Shown: positions 63,024 through 64,000 of the stretch, piece by piece
Position numbering within the stretch: the first letter of the stretch is position 1
How the letters are laid out: every line of letters starts with the position of its first letter
Program-made: the position numbers and the translations under genes
Notes under the pieces: generated by a model
Told to the model about the DNA's origin: nothing
Database searches by the model: none
The model's input: only the letters and a program-made list of their open reading frames with translations
Assembly (NCBI RefSeq): GCF_009733815.1
Contig: NZ_WNXY01000012.1
Coordinates: 62,001 to 126,000, forward strand
DNA length: 64,000 bases
From: Pseudactinotalea suaedae
Lineage (GTDB): Bacteria; Actinomycetota; Actinomycetes; Actinomycetales; Beutenbergiaceae
Reading direction: 5' to 3'

Positions 63024-63305
63024 TCAGCTGGTGACAGCCTTCTTGAGGGCCGAGCCGGCCGAGACCTTGACGCCGAAGCCCGCGGGGATCTTGATCTCCT
63101 CGCCGGTGCGGGGGTTGCGGCCGGTGCGAGCCTTGCGCTCGACGCGCTCCACGGAGAGCAGACCCGTGACCTTGACGGCCTCGCCCTTGCCCAGGGAGTC
63201 CACGAGCACCTCCTGCAGCGCGGACAGAGCCTTGTCGGCGTCGGTCTTGGTGAGGCTCGCCTTCTCGGCGATCGCGGCCACGAGGTCAGTGCGGTTGACG
63301 GACAC
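63024..63305 (-). CDS. hup: HU-family nucleoid DNA-binding protein
   Basis: The 93-residue protein is a plain HU: VNRTDLVAAIAEKASLTKTDADKAL, then VKVTGLLSVERVERKARTGRNPRTGEEIKIPA, which includes the RNP-type DNA-binding arm. It lacks the long Lys/Ala-rich tail of mycobacterial HupB. The GTG start follows AAGGGG by six bases. It compacts and bends DNA. Confidence 0.96.
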   Translation of the reverse strand: MSVNRTDLVAAIAEKASLTKTDADKALSALQEVLVDSLGKGEAVKVTGLLSVERVERKARTGRNPRTGEEIKIPAGFGVKVSAGSALKKAVTS

Positions 63306-63358
63306 GTTGTCCCCTTCTCTTCAGTTGATCGCTCCCCGATCGGGAAGCGCCGGAGCCG

Positions 63359-63364
63359 ACATTA
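63359..63364 (-). promoter_or_regulatory. Candidate -10 box TAATGT for hup
   Basis: Reading leftward, TAATGT lies 53 bases before the hup GTG and the leader carries AAGGGG. No other gene is seen in 63306-63488. Confidence 0.4.
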
Positions 63365-63488
63365 CGGCGAACCGGCGTCAACGCCACCTTCTGAAGGCGT
63401 GTTTTCGGCATAGTTCCGCGGATTTGCGTGACCATTGATCCCATCTGTCACATGAGTAACACCGGTCACGCAGGGGTACCACGGCGAC

Positions 63489-64000
63489 TCAACGGGCCTG
63501 CTCGCTCGGCATCAGCCGGCGATGGCTCCAGCCGTGGCGCTCACGGAGGTACTCGATGCGGACGTGCCGGCGGTCATGGGTCGCCTGCAGGAACTCGAGG
63601 CGGCGCGGCTGCAGGGCCCACACCTGCCAGTCGGGGTTGTCGGTGCCGTCGTAGCTGGGACGCTCGCGCCAGTCGGCCTGGCTGGTGGCCTCGTCGAGCG
63701 CGATCGCGTCGCCGTCGATCTCGACCTGCCGACCCAGCGGACGCCAGAAGAACAGCAACGTCGCGACCGGGCGCGCCGCCAGATGTGCGGCCTTGCGCGA
63801 GGTGCGCGAGCTCGAGAAGTGGATGCCGCGCTCGTCGACGTCCTTGACGATCAGGGTGCGGCTGGCGGGGCGCCCGTCCGTGTCCACGGTGGTGACCGTC
63901 ATCGCCGTCGGCTGCCGCTCGCCGGAGTCGATCGCGTCGGTGAGCCAGGTCAGGAACAGCTCCTGGGGGTCCGCGGGGACGCTGGCCGGGTCCAGGACCG
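63489..64000 (-). CDS. pdxH: Pyridoxamine 5'-phosphate oxidase-like flavoenzyme (5' end outside window)
   Basis: About 170 residues are visible and the frame is open to base 64000, reading DPQELFLTWLTDAIDSGERQ before the internal Met at 63902. The FMN-binding split-barrel motifs are TVTTVDTDGRPASRTLIVKDVDERGIHFSSSRTSRKAAHLAARPVATLLFFW and a C-terminal EFLQATHDRRHVRIEYLRERHGWSHRRLMP. PdxH normally ends RLAP, and this protein ends RLMPSEQAR. It would oxidise pyridoxamine or pyridoxine phosphate to pyridoxal phosphate; an F420- or FMN-binding relative is possible. Confidence 0.88.
   Translation of the reverse strand, partial: VLDPASVPADPQELFLTWLTDAIDSGERQPTAMTVTTVDTDGRPASRTLIVKDVDERGIHFSSSRTSRKAAHLAARPVATLLFFWRPLGRQVEIDGDAIALDEATSQADWRERPSYDGTDNPDWQVWALQPRRLEFLQATHDRRHVRIEYLRERHGWSHRRLMPSEQAR

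Overview
The window is very GC-rich, densely packed actinobacterial chromosome. The best guess is a member of the Propionibacteriales/Nocardioidaceae, such as Aeromicrobium or Nocardioides; this is inferred from codon usage, the F420-type and RskA-type families, DUF3039/DUF4916/DUF2017 proteins and gene order, and was not tested by any search. Most genes are housekeeping or small accessory cassettes. Many neighbours are joined by 4-base ATGA/GTGA overlaps. At least a dozen start codons sit 6-8 bases after a TANNNT-type -10 box, the layout of leaderless mRNAs. I see no insertion sequence, prophage, integrase or CRISPR array.

Bases 1-10,700: a LacI-type regulator (5' end outside the window), a lipoprotein solute-binding protein, two sugar-type permeases and a Tat-exported DUF3131/glycoamylase-like hydrolase form a glycan uptake and degradation operon. 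It is followed by a TetR regulator with a 15-bp inverted repeat around its promoter, an orphan SpoVK/CbbX-type AAA ATPase and, on the other strand, a single-chain NagZ-MurQ fusion for cell-wall amino-sugar recycling downstream of a NAD(P)-binding protein and a thioesterase.

Bases 12,000-29,000: an aldo/keto reductase; an FMN riboswitch controlling a complete ribD-ribE-ribBA-ribH operon; ettA, ssb and a pair of dynamin-like GTPases; tRNA-Arg; an LLM oxidoreductase; a HAD-IIA phosphatase; orn; tRNA-His; a DcsG-like ATP-grasp enzyme; an ArsR/SRPBCC pair; tRNA-Lys; and a yceI-ECF sigma-anti-sigma operon with a readable ECF-type promoter (TGAACC-N16-CGTCTT).

Bases 29,000-43,000: a cold-shock protein, argG, a NarL-type two-component pair, a membrane protein, an SRPBCC protein, bcp, and a phosphonate-type ABC transporter (PhnD, PhnC and two PhnE) flanked by an RpiR/SIS regulator and a HAD phosphatase. 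Next come tRNA-Leu, a GH13 enzyme and a DUF4916 protein.

Bases 43,000-64,000: an 1878-residue LPxTG surface protein (RCC1-type propeller, seven invasin-like Ig repeats, FN3). Then follows a block whose order resembles the mycobacterial pncB1-clpS-DUF2017...murI-Rv1339-rph-rdgB region, here with ppc inserted and an unexplained two-gene membrane cassette next to an apparently frameshifted membrane-nuclease gene. The window ends with a HIT protein, a DUF3039-helicase pair, an HU protein and the 3' part of a pdxH-like gene.

The strongest candidates for something new are the two-gene cassette at 57,500-58,721, the NagZ-MurQ fusion, the ECF/YceI circuit, the phn-type transporter without any catabolic genes, and two small families of intergenic inverted repeats.
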